From Primulina eburnea (Eukaryota; Streptophyta; Magnoliopsida; Lamiales; Gesneriaceae), in NCBI RefSeq assembly GCF_022965805.1, contig NC_133101.1, forward strand, positions 11,011,069 through 11,075,068: a DNA stretch of 64,000 bases, in the 5' to 3' direction. The notes under the pieces are model-generated. The model saw only the letters and a list, made by a program, of their open reading frames with translations, did no database searches and had not been told where the DNA came from. This document shows, one piece after another, positions 22,791-34,839 of the stretch. Both the position numbers and the translations under genes were made by a program. Every line of letters begins with the position of its first letter. The stretch's first letter is position 1.

Positions 22791-23452
22791 ATAGCACCAT
22801 CAGAGGATCAACCAATTCATAATAATTTCAACGATGATACAAATTATTGGGATGTTCAGTTAGATGGAGAGTTTCAAAGTGATGTTTATATTAATGTTGA
22901 AAGCCACGAATTTATGGAAAACTCAACAATGGGAGCTGACAACTCTATGCATCAAAAGAAGAGAAAAAGAAGGGAGAGTGGGGAAAAAAGAGGTCTCATT
23001 GCCACTAGGTTAGCCGATCAACTTGATCGTGTCCTTCAAAAATTTGAGACTCAAAAGTCTATACACGAAACACCAAAAGATGATCCATGTAGAATTGAAA
23101 ATTGTCTGGAGGTTCTTCGTAATTTACCTTGTATGATGGTTGACAGTGAGCAATTCTTCATAGTTACTAGAGTTTTGGGTAAAAAGCATAATAGACAAAC
23201 ATTTATCGGATTGAAGGACTCGGAACTGCAGCTTGGTCGGGCAAAGACATTCACTAAAGATGATTTGAAGCGTTATTAACATGAGTTATGTTTTTAGGAA
23301 AAATACTTGAATAATGCACTTGTTTTTTTTCTTTTATTGATTAATGAGTCAATTTTACTAAGTAGTATGTTTAAATTTTTAATACAATAATCTAAAACTT
23401 TCAATGTTTATTGTTTTTTTATTATTTATCTTTATTCATATATTTTCACAGG

Positions 23453-24801
23453 ATGTCTTCGAGTTCAGGCTCCACTATATCAGATAACTCTGATGCATCA
23501 AGTGATTCCGACATTTCCGTTGATTCTATTAGAAATACACATGTCTCTAAGAAAAGAATGGTTTTATTATCCTTGTGTGGTGTTACGAATTATGTTTTGA
23601 AATATATTGTTAAAGAAAAATGTAGAACATCGTGGTTATCAGGGTCTCAATGGGTGGCAGAGATATTGAATGGTAATGAGACACGATGCTTTGAAATGTT
23701 TAGAATGAGGAAACATGTTTTTTATAAACTATGTGACGATCTACTCCAAAAATATAGCTTACAGCCAACAAAAGTAGTTGATATCTATGAAAATGTTGGA
23801 TTATTTTTGTACACGATGGGTCAACCTGCTTCAGTTAGAAATGTTCAAGTGCGTTTTCAACACTCAGGGGAAACTGTTTCAAGACAGTTTCACAGCGTTT
23901 TAGAGTCCATATGGAAGTTGTCGAGAGATATCATCAAACCTATCGATCTTAATTTTACAGATGTCCCTGAATATATTAAGAATGACAAAAGATATTGGCC
24001 TTATTTTAAAGATTGTATAGGGGCTATTGATGGCACACATATATGCATTCGTGTTCCGCCTAGCAAGCAAATAGATTTCATTGGAAGAAAAGGGTATACT
24101 TCAACAAATGTTATGGTTGTATGCGACTTCGACATGTGCTTTACTTTTGTATGGGCTGGTTGGGAAGGTTCTGCTCATGATTCTAAAATTTTTAAAGAGG
24201 CTATGCGCAGAGAGAGATTGCATTTTCCACTCCCACCCGAAGGTTTGATATTAATATATCTTATATGTTTTTTTAAATAATTGTTAGATAAATATTTACA
24301 CTTTAACTCTTATTTTTTGCAGGTAAATATTATTTAGTTGATGCAGGTTATCCTACTTTCAAAGGTTTTATGGGACCGTATAAAGATACTAGATATCATT
24401 TATCTCAATTTCGATTGGCTCCAAAGTTCAGATCAAAAAACGAAGTATTTAATTAGCATCATTCCAGTTTAAGGACGGTTATTGAAAGAACATTTGGAGT
24501 GTGCAAAGCACGATGGAAGGTATTACAAAATATGCTCACATTTTGTCTAGATACTCAATTTAAAATTATAGTGTCATGTTTTGCTTTACACAATTTCATA
24601 AGGCGATATGATGCGGCTGGAGATATTCTTGAACAACTCGAAAATATTGATGATTTACAAGAAATCGAGCAAGATGGTGAAAATGCTTATGTCCATGACA
24701 GAGGTACGAGATGGCAAGAGCCAACACAAGAAAATATTACGGAAATGAAAGAATTGAGAGATGACATAAGAAATTCACTGCCAATACAAGGTCGACATTG
24801 A
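23453..24801 (+). pseudogene. Harbinger ORF2: DDE transposase with one premature stop
   Basis: Exon 1 23453-24242, intron 24243-24322 (GT-AG), exon 2 24323-24801; the frame is 423 codons including the final stop. The catalytic triad of the Harbinger/IS5-like DDE_Tnp_4 domain is visible: D in GAIDGTHICIR, D in GSAHDSKIF, E in VIERTFGVCKARWK. The helix-turn-helix part precedes it (SVRNVQVRFQHSGETVSRQF). A single TAG at 24454-24456, between the second and third catalytic residues, breaks the protein. The ATG at 23453 follows a TTTTCACAG acceptor-like sequence, suggesting a 5' untranslated intron. Confidence 0.92.
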
Positions 24802-25161
24802 ACTATTAGTTTTTATTTAAATAAATTAAAGTAGAATGTAAACATTAACCATTGTTATTAACAATTGTTTTTATGGTTTTTAAGATTTCAATATTTTATT
24901 GTTTTGGTATGGATTTAATTATTTATATTTATACATCACATTTGTTTAGAAATCCGTTATAAAATATATATATAAATTAATGAGTTAAAAAAGCACTTTA
25001 ATGATATGTATCCAAACACATTTATTAATTTAAAAAGTGCTTTTTATCTATTAATCCAAACACAATATTAACACAACTTTTACTTAAAAAAACACTTTTA
25101 AAAGCCAACTTAAAAAAATACTTTTTTAATCAAAAAACTTTTGATACCAAACGGGCTCTAA

Positions 25162-25885
25162 GTACACCCTTACATAAATTAACAAATTATATATTTGAAA
25201 ATCACCAAATATCCAAGAAAAATGGTTAACAGTACTTGTCCTCTTAAAACTTATGAATGATATCACATATTTGATGAATTTAAAAGTTTTTTTTAACTAT
25301 AATTTAATACATACAATGCAGTTATTTTTAAGTTAAACTTCAAAATATCTGTATGATTAATTCACTTTTTGTCAAGTCTTATTTGGAATGTTTGTTGATG
25401 CAAATGAATGAAATTATTGTAAAAAGAACTAAATTACTTGTCGTAAATGTTTGTTAAAAATACGAAATTACAAATAATAATTTCGCAGAGTTGAGAAAAG
25501 TCGAGGTAAGAGTTTAATTCTTTGTCTTTAAATATCATGCTTCTGAAAAATACCGGATAACTTCTTCTGGTAGAAGTAGTATTACAAATCATAAGATGTT
25601 TAAACTAAAAGATGTTATGAAACTGGTATAGTGCAAAAAGAAATGCCAATTTTCAGTTTAATCCGTTTGTAACATCGATGCATTTTAATACATATAAAAA
25701 AACTTGGAGAAGAATGAATATTTTTTAATAACAAATCAATTAATGATATCAAATAATACTATTGATTGGTTGCATTATGTTGAACAATGATGAATGTAAC
25801 TATTAAAAAAAAAACTTTTAGGAATTTATATAAAATAAAATTACAATCAGTTTTAGATAAAATACTGCGACATTTGATCTTAAGT
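25162..25885. other. Intergenic AT-rich DNA, no gene seen
   Basis: Stops in all frames, no recognisable element. Confidence 0.5.
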
Positions 25886-25985
25886 TTTTTTTATTATTTT
25901 ATGAATTTGATTAAATATATTAATTTAATTTTTTGAGTAATTAATAATTTAGATATTTTTTTTAGAAATTGAGGTTCATGAATAT
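25886..25985 (+). repeat. First copy of a duplicated AT-rich segment, later split by solo LTRs
   Basis: Matches 29757-29853 closely (TTGAGTAATTAATAATTTAG and AAATTGAGGTTCATGAATAT in both). Its continuation resumes after the two solo LTRs at about 29696-29729. Confidence 0.85.
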
Positions 25986-27702
25986 TGTGAAAACCCGAAT
26001 CTTGCAACGAGAAAATCGATATATGTCATAGGAAATTTCAGCTCATTTTTGGCACAACATTATTCGCGTTCCATGCAATCATAATCTTGCAAATTCGTAT
26101 AATCATTTTTTCCCTCATTATTGACCTTTTATCACTATTCTTAATGACTAAACTAAACCACAACAAATGAACCATTAAACTAGCTATATTAAAAGAAAAA
26201 TAATGATAATTAAGAAGAGGTTAATGATCATTAATAGACATTTTAAATATGATGCTAATGGCCATGAATAGGTGTTATTAAAAGGAGGTTAATGACCATG
26301 ACTAATGACATTTAAGTGGTATCAAATGTGAAGACCGTGCAATATGGAAGGACACCAATCTTGGAGGAGATTCATGCAGCCCAAAATCACTCTCCATTTG
26401 CACTTAAGGGAGCCAAAATCACTCACCATTACAGCATGAATCTCGGGTGTGTATCTTGAATCAAGAAGAGGCCACGTTCATTCGGGAGAGAAAAGTGCAA
26501 TCATCACGTTGATTAAGCAATCAGCGACATTCTTGGAGTGATCCGGGTTTACCTTTATAGTTGATTATTCAAGCCTATATAAGAAGCAAACTCCCTCCCC
26601 ATAATTTCAAGAATTCGAAATTTAGCATTTTGCAGCAGCCTAGTCGAAGCTCTACCGCAACCTTGTTCGAACGAAGTTCTTTTAGCATGTCCTTCTAGCG
26701 CCTTAATCCAAACGAAATCAGGTAAGTGGGCTTTTGTTATGTATTTCTTTGTAACTTAAACTTTGTATAAGTATTTCATGACATGCGTCTATGTGTGTCA
26801 AATCATTTTCGGAAAATGCTATTATATATTTTATAAAATCTCGATCGATGTACGATATGTTCTTCTATTTCCAATGTTCTTTGATTCTGTTGAGTTCATT
26901 CAAAAATTCCGATAAATGTTGTTTGATACATCTGATTTTGTGGTGCACTGTTATGATTCGAGTGGGATATGGAACGACGATTGTAAATTATATATGGCCC
27001 CCATCAGTGGGTATAAAACTGTGTTTCGGCCCCTATCAGTGGGTATAAAACTGTGTTCCGGCCCCCATCAGTGGGTATAAAACTGTGTTTCGGCCCCCAT
27101 CAGTGGGTATAAAACTGTGTTTTGGCCTCACCCCTTAGAGGACTAACATATTGGGGACAATTTGACCATGGATAACGAGATGAATAACAGTGTTTTCATT
27201 TGTTCTGATTCGTTTTGTTCTGAATTGTCTGATAATCTCTGTTTCGCACTTCGATTCCGATTCTGATCTGATATAAGATACTATGTTTTGAAAAATCAGT
27301 TTGCAATATGGGTTTTAAATTATATTTATATGTATTTGTGGTAATCGATCGACCCTCACTTGCTGAGTGTTTCCCAAACACTCACCCCTTATATTTCTCC
27401 CCAGATAAGAATGAAGATCAAGTAGACGAGGATGAAATAAGACATGCTTTGGAGTTGGTGAGGAAGTCTTGAGATATGAAGATTTCTCGCTTATGTTCTT
27501 CCTAAGTTTCGATTCAAGTTGTACACTGCTTCCGCACATTTTATTTCGTTTTGGAATTTATCACTGTAAGACAAGATTATTTTGAGTTATTTATGAAATA
27601 GACTGGTTTTAGTTTATACTGAACTACGAGGCTTGTTGTTTGACGATTATGTGATTGTTGAACAACGCCGGTGTCGACTAACCCCGGTCTCGGGGCGTGA
27701 CA
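25986..27702 (+). mobile_element. Solo LTR 1, gypsy-type
   Basis: Starts TGTGAAAACCCGAATC and ends GGGGCGTGACA, flanked by AATAT at 25981-25985 and 27703-27707. Its ends and an internal GGCCTCACCCCTTAGAGGA block match the LTR of the Tekay-like element at 14153, so it belongs to a related family in the opposite orientation. CTATATAAGAAGC near 26575 is a plausible TATA box. No internal region: a product of LTR-LTR recombination. Confidence 0.9.
26996..27123 (+). repeat. Four tandem 32-bp repeats inside solo LTR 1
   Basis: Units start at 26996, 27028, 27060 and 27092, each reading close to GGCCCCCATCAGTGGGTATA then AAACTGTGTTTC. Each unit contains GTATAAAAC. Confidence 0.95.
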
Positions 27703-27713
27703 AATATTATTAT

Positions 27714-29690
27714 TGTGGGGACCCGGACGCTAATCAAGTTCTTAATCATCATTGGGACTAATTAATCAATTATAAAACCGGGTCTAATTTTTTTTTTTAA
27801 AATACGGAACGTAGTGAAATCAAACTAATATACATATCAGTATAAAATACAATACAAGTCTTGTACTGCATGCATTCAAACTAAACCAAGGTTTAACAAC
27901 TAATGTCAAGTGTTCAAACCCTATTATGCATCATAATCAAAGTCCGTAGTCTCCACTCTAATCACGATCTCTCTCTTCATCTCCTGGACCCTGATCCTGC
28001 CCCACCTGTTGTCATGTACACATACAAACAAGACAACAGCCGGATAACTCCGGTGAGAATAAAATCCCAGTATAAATCAACGAAACATGCAATCATATAA
28101 ACAAATATAAAGCATGTAATCAGGTAACAGATATATGTATCAAAATCTGAAACATAAACAATCATAGACTGTCGACAATGCTCATAACTCTATCATTCAG
28201 ACTAGACTCAATCCTAGTCTAGGGATCCCGGTTTCCAAATTTGGTGTTCTTATATCGAATTCCGCAATAGAAGGAACTCTGATCCTATTACTCGATATAA
28301 CCAAATATGGTGTTCCTATATCGAATTCCGTAATAGAAGAATTCCAATCATATTTACTCGATATAACCAACATCCGGTGTCCTGACCTAACCGTCATGGA
28401 CTGTAGCTCTATCGCTAATATCCCATCTTGAGACATCGTGCAATGTGCCCGTGGCGATCCCGCCACTGTCAGGCACTTTCGTCCCAAGATGTATACACTA
28501 TCCTGTGACATCGTGCAATGTGCCTGTGGCGATCCCACCACTATCAGGCACTTCTGTCACAAGATTACTCGTCTGATACCTGCTATCTATAAATCAAGAG
28601 AAAGAAAAAGTATATCAATCAAATCAATGCAATATCAATGCAAAAAAGTAGAGTATGTGATTTAGGGAAACTCAAATCTAAACCGACTCAAGTCGATCTC
28701 CCAATACCACATTGACTTATACCTTTCTTTCGTCGGTTTCTGGCTCAGTCGAAGTCCTGAATTCACAGTCTGTCTGGTAATGACAATATCAATAATCTTA
28801 TGTCAATATAACTTTCAAATTAATAACAATCTGATCAATCTGGATTTAATTCAAAATCAACGGCATAACGGTACAATTTCAATATCCCCGTCAATACAAT
28901 ATCCTCATATCACAGTTACAATCCATAACCCATATCCAATACAATTCGTAATCCAATCACAATTCAAATCTGTCTGGTATAAATCAATATACCCTAAAAA
29001 TTCATAACAATTCCATAATCAGTCCGTTTCTCAGTCTGACTTCGATTCTACGATGTCTAACATATCAAGAACATCATATATGAGTTCCATTCAATTCTGA
29101 CAATATCATAATTCTAAAACATGTCAAAACGTAGTAAAACTTACGTCCAGTTGTAGCCTACGTCGATAGGAACTCAATACCGCAATCGGATTCAAAATCA
29201 GACGGACGGATTTCTCACCAAAGGCGTAAGGATTTTCAGCAAATTCCCTCAGACCTTTTCTCGATTTTTGGCTGATTCTGAAGGATTTCGTACGTTTGTT
29301 TATCTATATATATACCATGCATGATTTCCAAAACGTGGCCCCTTCTTTCGCAAAACACGTCGCACCGCGGGTGCGGTAGCTTCAAGACCGCGGGTGCGCT
29401 CATGCTTCGACAACACTTTCATTTTCTGAAATTCAACGACCGCGGGTGCGGTCTTGTTTGCACCGCGGGTGCGGTGAGGCTACTGTAATTTGCCCCAACT
29501 TTCTGTCCATGCACCGCGGGTGCGGTGTCTTCCTGAGCGCGGGTGCGGTGTTGCTTCGGCAACACATTCTAAAATTCAGAATAAATGGCCGCACATTATC
29601 TTAAATCGTGTCTCAGTGGCCCTTTCATAATCACGTTAAATTATAAGTCAATAATCGTTAATGAACGGTGATTAATTTTCGGACATTACA
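27714..29690 (-). mobile_element. Solo LTR 2, gypsy-like, 6 bp from solo LTR 1
   Basis: Runs TGTGGGGACCCGGACGC to CGGACATTACA on the plus strand, flanked by ATTAT at 27709-27713 and 29691-29695. Minus orientation is preferred because its minus-strand end resembles other gypsy LTR ends and a TATATATA box lies near 29303-29315. Within it are two near-tandem pairs: about 67 bp around 28235-28370 and about 73 bp around 28433-28562. Confidence 0.88.
29352..29556. repeat. GC-rich palindromic motif array in solo LTR 2
   Basis: Six spaced copies of a core CCGCGGGTGCGGT or CGCGGGTGCG (near 29356, 29380, 29440, 29461, 29513 and 29538) in an otherwise AT-rich region. Each contains a CCGCGG palindrome or its variant and many CpG sites. 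Confidence 0.88.
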
Positions 29691-29731
29691 ATTATCAATT
29701 TAGATTAAAAAAGTAAATGTAGAGATCATTC

Positions 29732-29928
29732 CAAGACCCAACAATACAATTTTCCCTTATTTTATAAATTTGATTTACTTATATTAATTTAATTTTTTGA
29801 GTAATTAATAATTTAGGCATTTTTTTAAGAAATTGAGGTTCATGAATATTATTATCAATTTAGATTACAAAAGTAAATGCAGAGATAATTCAATTAATTA
29901 ATATGGAAAATTGTATTGTTGGGTCTTG
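29732..29928. repeat. Segment bounded by a perfect 24-bp inverted repeat
   Basis: 29732-29755 (starting CAAGACCCAACAATACAA) is the exact reverse complement of 29905-29928. The loop contains the second copy of the duplicated AT-rich segment (29757 onward). Confidence 0.9.
29757..29895 (+). repeat. Second, uninterrupted copy of the duplicated segment (empty site)
   Basis: Contains TTCATGAATATTATTATCAA, which is exactly what remains of the first copy when both solo LTRs and one TSD copy each are removed. Confidence 0.9.
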
Positions 29929-31018
29929 TGTTGGGATCGAAAATATATTGAGAGAGGTGAATAAACATGATTTTAAAATATTTTACTATTAAGAGAGCTA
30001 AATAACTCGTTCTTGAAATGTTCAAACATAAACCGTTCTCAACAGGTTTAGGCTATTAAGATATATTTTTGAATGAATAGACTTGCTGAAACACTAAAAA
30101 GTATAAGTGCGAAAACGGGCTGACTAGACTAATGATAGATCATATTTAACAGTTTAACAATAAACAAATTGAAATGAGAATTGAGGAGTATAAATGTGTA
30201 ATTAAACACAAGTATTTTTTATGTTTGTTCGCGGATAAAACTTTTTACAACGTCTTTTAATAACCCACTTAAGTTGGAACTTATCACTACCCAACTCAAA
30301 CTCTTAGTGATCACTTTACACTTCTAGATATTTAAAAACTTTCAGTTCACCAGACAACGAACACAAAACCCAAATGTAAGACTTGACAACTTGAGTTGTT
30401 GGTGTGAAACAAGTTGATCCTTGATGATCTGATATGATTCTGATAAGCGTGTGTTAGGTGGAGCAAACTTGAAATATTTCCAGTAGGGGTGATCACAGAT
30501 CTTGATAATGCATATTGAAATATGCACGAGAGTTGTGTATTCGGTATTTCTTGAAGCTGAATATGCAAATATAAATACTTGAAAGCTTCCCACGGTTGGA
30601 TATATATTTTTAATGATCGTTTATACCATTTTCTACAGAATGAACTTGTGTCTTTCGGGAGAAACACATATAATTAAATGTCCATTTAATGATTGTTTAT
30701 ATTTGCAAATTATATATCTTCTTTGACTTTAGATATTTTTAAGAAAGTTCTTGTTATATCTAGAATTGGCAGGATACTGCTCCGTATGCTATAATCGGCA
30801 GTGTTAAAAGCAGCTGGTTTGCACATATTCTGATCGATTGTTGAATAATGACGGTTATTATTTAGTGCAGGGCTGTCAGAAAATAAAAAATCTACAGTTG
30901 GTGAAAAATGAAGCAATTTAGCGACTGGACTTGAATAGGTCACTTACATGACTGGATATTACATAAGCGGTCGGAAACATGAAATACAAAATAATATAGC
31001 GGTTGGTTTCCTGTAACA
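29929..31018 (-). mobile_element. Probable solo LTR 3, copia-type
   Basis: Begins TGTTGGGATCGAAAATATAT and ends CCTGTAACA. The internal layout (a GTTTGTTCGCGGATAAAAC-like block near 30223, ACTGG-rich words near 30790-30960) parallels solo LTR 4 at 35934. No matching target duplication is visible, so limits are tentative. Confidence 0.5.
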
Positions 31019-32549
31019 TCCCAATAATATTATTGTCAATAACCAAAAACTAGAGTAACAAAAATGTTCTAACATCTTATATGTTTGTTTGTTTGTGATT
31101 TTAATATGTTATATTATTACATTTCAGTTTTAGCCTTGTATTTTTTGATTTTTGGTAATTTTATTTTTTTTTTCAAAGTGTAGATGTGACATTGCATATG
31201 TTAAGTGTCACATCAGGAGAAAGACTAAAATTTCTAAAAATAAAGGTAACGGACTAATATTGAAGTTTAACGACATATATGATAAAAATCGCAAAAAAAA
31301 AAAATTACAAAATTGAATGGGTCTTTGAGACCTTAGTAAACAAAGGAAAGAAATCCTTGGTACATGTTATATAGTTCGAGAGAGTTTTTGGATAAACGAT
31401 AAATAGTTTTGACCAAAATAATTGTAGAAACAAATGAGGAAAAAAGTTATTGGGACAATTACATTTTGATTCAATTCATACATTATTTTTTTTCGGTTTT
31501 TAACTTTTTATGATATTTTTTATTTGTATTTCTCTACTTGACATGTAATCTCAAGAAAATAATTTTGTTCAACTAATCAGGTTGTTTTTTTAATTTTGGT
31601 CCGTTAAGTATCCAAAGTTTTGTTTTGGCACAATACTTTTGATTTTTTTATTTATTTAATCTTATTTTGTTAGAGTATTAACATGATACTAAAAAATACA
31701 GATGTGATGCTAACTAGAAAATGCACGTAATATCGAAAATTAATTATTTGTTGAACTTCAGTTCAAAAATTAGATCACAATAACAAGAAATGAAAAGCAG
31801 ACACTATGACTAAAATTCGAGAATTAATGAATTAAAATTAAAAATAATACAAGTTGAAAAGTTAGTTACACAAATTACAATAATATGAAAATGCTTTTAT
31901 CTGGAATATATATGGGGAAATTTCAAATAAATTATCAAACCCTAGTTTTATTTAAAATTTACACAACTTTTCTTCAAAAGTTAGTTTAAGATTCCTAATA
32001 TATTTAAGATTTTGCAAAATCATCCTTGCACCTCGTTTTCGGTATTTGATGTTTTTACACATCAATTCTGCCCAAAGCATAGGTCTAAACAAGGTCACCA
32101 GTCTATATGCCATGAATTAGGGGTTTATATATAAATATATCTCATCATGCTTCCATTTAATAAATTAAACTTTTTACTTCTGTGAGAATGTCGTCGGACT
32201 CTATCCACCAGATTTACAGACTACTCCTCACAACTTAATCACACAATCACAATAGATAGTTCTTGACATAGATACCTCCAACAACACTTAGCACAAATCT
32301 GTATCATTTCCAACCTCATGATGTATAGTAAAGAAGTTTAATTTGAAAAATAATACATGAGAGGGACAATAAGTCTTAGTTATTTTATTCAAAAATATAG
32401 TATATTATTAAATAATAAACTCCTGTAAAAGAGGAAAAAAAACTTGTTTAGCTACTTATAGTAGTTGGAATTACAATACACATAAACTGAAAATAATAAA
32501 AATTTTATTTTTGAAAGAAAAATGAAGAAGTTGAATGATGTCTTCATCT
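31019..32549. other. Intergenic AT-rich DNA with a MITE relative
   Basis: About 31118-31310 resembles the fold-back element at 2573-2793 (GTAGATGTGACATTGC, CACATCAGGAGAAAGACTAA). The rest is AT-rich with no gene seen. Confidence 0.5.
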
Positions 32550-32999
32550 TCCTTTTGTCCTGATATATATAAAATTCTTGGTGGATTTGAAATTCGGACT
32601 TCAAATGTGTGAATTTTATTTCCAATTGTGGCCGACAACATCTTTTAGTCAGTGTACCACTAGTTAATGATTTGTCATATTGTGGTGGTTGAGTGGTCTA
32701 TCATCCACTAATGAAGTAGTTGGATTACATGTCTTCTTTACCTTTGTCGGAAATCTTTGTCTTTTGTATGATCCCTTGGGAAAACATGACTTGTGTGGAC
32801 TTTCACCACTTGAACTTGTCTCCGCATGATGTTTTCGGTCATATCTGGATGAAAACTTTTCCTGAATTCTGTCTATTTCTAGTTTGGGAATTCTGGGAAG
32901 ATTTCTTATGATTATCTTTTTTCATGAGCCATATTACAGAATTTCTGACTATGTTTTTTTATTTCTCCTGCATCTTGTTGTTCCATAAAAGGTTTCTTT

Positions 33000-34131
33000 T
33001 CTTTTCAAATATTTTTTTTCTGCAAAAAAGCTTATAGTTTTTCTTGTCATGTTATTTGATAGAAACGATTCATTTGCAGAATTTTGATTAACCTTAAATA
33101 AAAACTTGACTTTTTCTTCTCTGTGAGACAGACCCACAATCTCCATGCTCGTATAGTGGAGATGTCGTATTCAGGAGTGATGAAACAAAATGTGTTTCAT
33201 TCTCCGGAGAATCCTTGATGAACTTTTGAATGTTCATGCCTGGTTTTCTCAACTTGATGAAGTCAAAGGCTTCATGCGAGCCTTTTCCCGCCTAGTTCAG
33301 GTGATATACTTAAAAAGTAAAGTTCCAGAATATCATCTCTTGATAAATAATTATTATTAGCTCATGTTTCATGAACAGATTCCTGGATCTATTTTGATAA
33401 TGTTGAGATTTATGGGAAGGTGAGTTATGTAGTATAAAATAAGGGACGAGCCCCAAATTCATACCATGTTTTTACATCCTTAGGATAAGAATTTGGTTTC
33501 ATACATATTCTAGGATACTTTCATGCCACATCAACTCGAATTGTGGCTGGGTTGATACCTATTCTTGTTTTCAATTTCTTCTAGTTATGTTGATATACAT
33601 GAAATGGAAAAACTATAAGCTCGTTAGTACCAACCTTATATTTTCCCTTGTCAATTTGAGTTCTAAGTTTGATATCGCCCTCTTCAATCCCCGAGGTGAA
33701 TGTTGACTTGAAAGATCAAAATACGGATCCGGATCTTCAATTTTTGCTTTGATTAACTAATCAAAAAATGATTTCGACTTAATATTTGTGATAGAGGTAC
33801 TAGAATCCTCTGCTCCAATTATAGAGTCATATACTAAAAAACTCCCCGTTTGGGAGACCTGTTGCTTCTCAATAGCCTGGAGGATTGCTTTTTGCAATAC
33901 AGACTACAACTAAGCCTGTAAACAACATGTTATTCGATCAGAGATAATGCTTTTACCAACTTCTTGTCGCCTACACGTAAATTCTGCATTCAGAGCAAGC
34001 TTATTAAACTTGGTTTGAAGCATTTCAATGTATTCTCTTAAATGTCTCTGCATTTTCATGATGGTGTTATCCATATCTTGTATAGAAATATGCAAGAATA
34101 TTTTAATGAGATTTAATAACGACAATATCAA
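33000..34131 (-). pseudogene. Possible third viral ORF (transactivator region) and 3' part of the pararetrovirus
   Basis: Downstream of RNase H there is a coding-like stretch (33910-34131 open, with MQRHLREYIEMLQTKF) and further fragments to about 33000. Position matches the transactivator ORF of caulimoviruses, but I see no diagnostic motif, so the call rests on position alone. Confidence 0.35.
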
Positions 34132-34349
34132 AAATATGATTTTGACACAAAGTATGTCATCTCAATAATCTAGTCTTCTCGGGTTTAGATTCAATTCTAT
34201 TTTTCAAAAAAGTTTTTACGTGTTTATTATCAACATTCAAAGTAAATTTCTTTGCAAATAAAAATAATTTCTATTTTTCAAAAGCCTTTTTTATTGCATA
34301 AAAGTTCTTTTCGTTGATATGTCATCTTATGGCTTATGCATCTAAGAAT

Positions 34350-34640
34350 AATCCATTGCAATACCTACATAATTGTTTCCTTCTAGTGTAATCTTTGTAA
34401 GAACAGCCGGCCACCATTGATCACTGGAATTTGTATGTAATATCAGATCATTTCCATCTTGAGGGATAACCATTTTCGAGACATTTTTGCAAATATCTTT
34501 TAATTGGCTTAATCATTTTGTGTGTTCTTCTGTTAATAAGAATCTTGCATTCTTCTTTAGTAATGGACTAAAAAATTTCGTTTGTTTTGCTAGATTTTTT
34601 ATGAATATTCAATCAAACTTAACAACTCGTAAAAAACTTT
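34350..34640 (-). pseudogene. Pararetrovirus RNase H and RT connection
   Basis: The RT thumb/connection (NLAKQTKFFSPLLKKN, about 34550-34610) is followed by the start of RNase H (DLILHTNSSDQWW, about 34405-34450). The first catalytic aspartate position carries N. A stop follows soon after. Confidence 0.75.
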
Positions 34641-34839
34641 GAATTTGTTTCTGATCTTTGATTTTTTTTGGAAAATTTTGCATCTTTTCTACAATGTGTT
34701 CTTGCATAATTATTCTTGACTAATCGATTTCTATTCCAAGAAATTCAATTTTCCTTTTTCTGATGATTTTTTTTAACGATAAGACTAATCTTTCTTTTTT
34801 ACACACCTTTGATAAAACAAAATATTTAAATGTTTAATA

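Larger units (their letters stand above)
13564..23279 (+). pseudogene. Harbinger ORF1: Myb/SANT-like DNA-binding protein, split by insertion
   Basis: Exon 1 13564-13971, intron 13972-14048 (GT-AG), exon 2 14049-14152 continuing at 22796-23279 beyond the gypsy insertion. The pieces sum to 996 nt (331 residues) with no stop, so the insertion is the only visible defect. The N-terminal half shows the trihelix/Myb_DNA-bind_3 pattern found in PIF/Harbinger ORF1 (NKTDWTAQNTEIFLKICEEE, LNQKQFKNKWDSMRKYF, WWEDKIK). A basic nuclear-localisation-like cluster QKKRKRRESGEKRG lies in the C-terminal half. In this superfamily the ORF1 protein works with the transposase in nuclear import and terminal binding. 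Confidence 0.88.
13209..25158 (+). mobile_element. PIF/Harbinger DNA transposon, interrupted by a gypsy element
   Basis: Terminal inverted repeats GGGCCCGTTTGGTAT (13209-13223) and its partner at 25144-25158 differ at one position and are flanked by the TAA duplication typical of PIF/Harbinger. Subterminal AAAAAGCACTTTTT-type blocks recur near both ends. Without the nested gypsy element (14153-22790 plus one TSD copy) the transposon would be about 3.3 kb and holds the two usual genes, a Myb/SANT-like DNA-binding protein and a DDE transposase, in the same direction. Both ORFs are almost intact, so this was an autonomous copy until recently; it is now inactivated by the insertion in ORF1 and one stop in the transposase. 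Confidence 0.93.

Noticed and set aside
27001..27124. CRISPR-like array of 32-bp repeats
   Set aside because: The units are directly adjacent without spacers and sit in a plant solo LTR.
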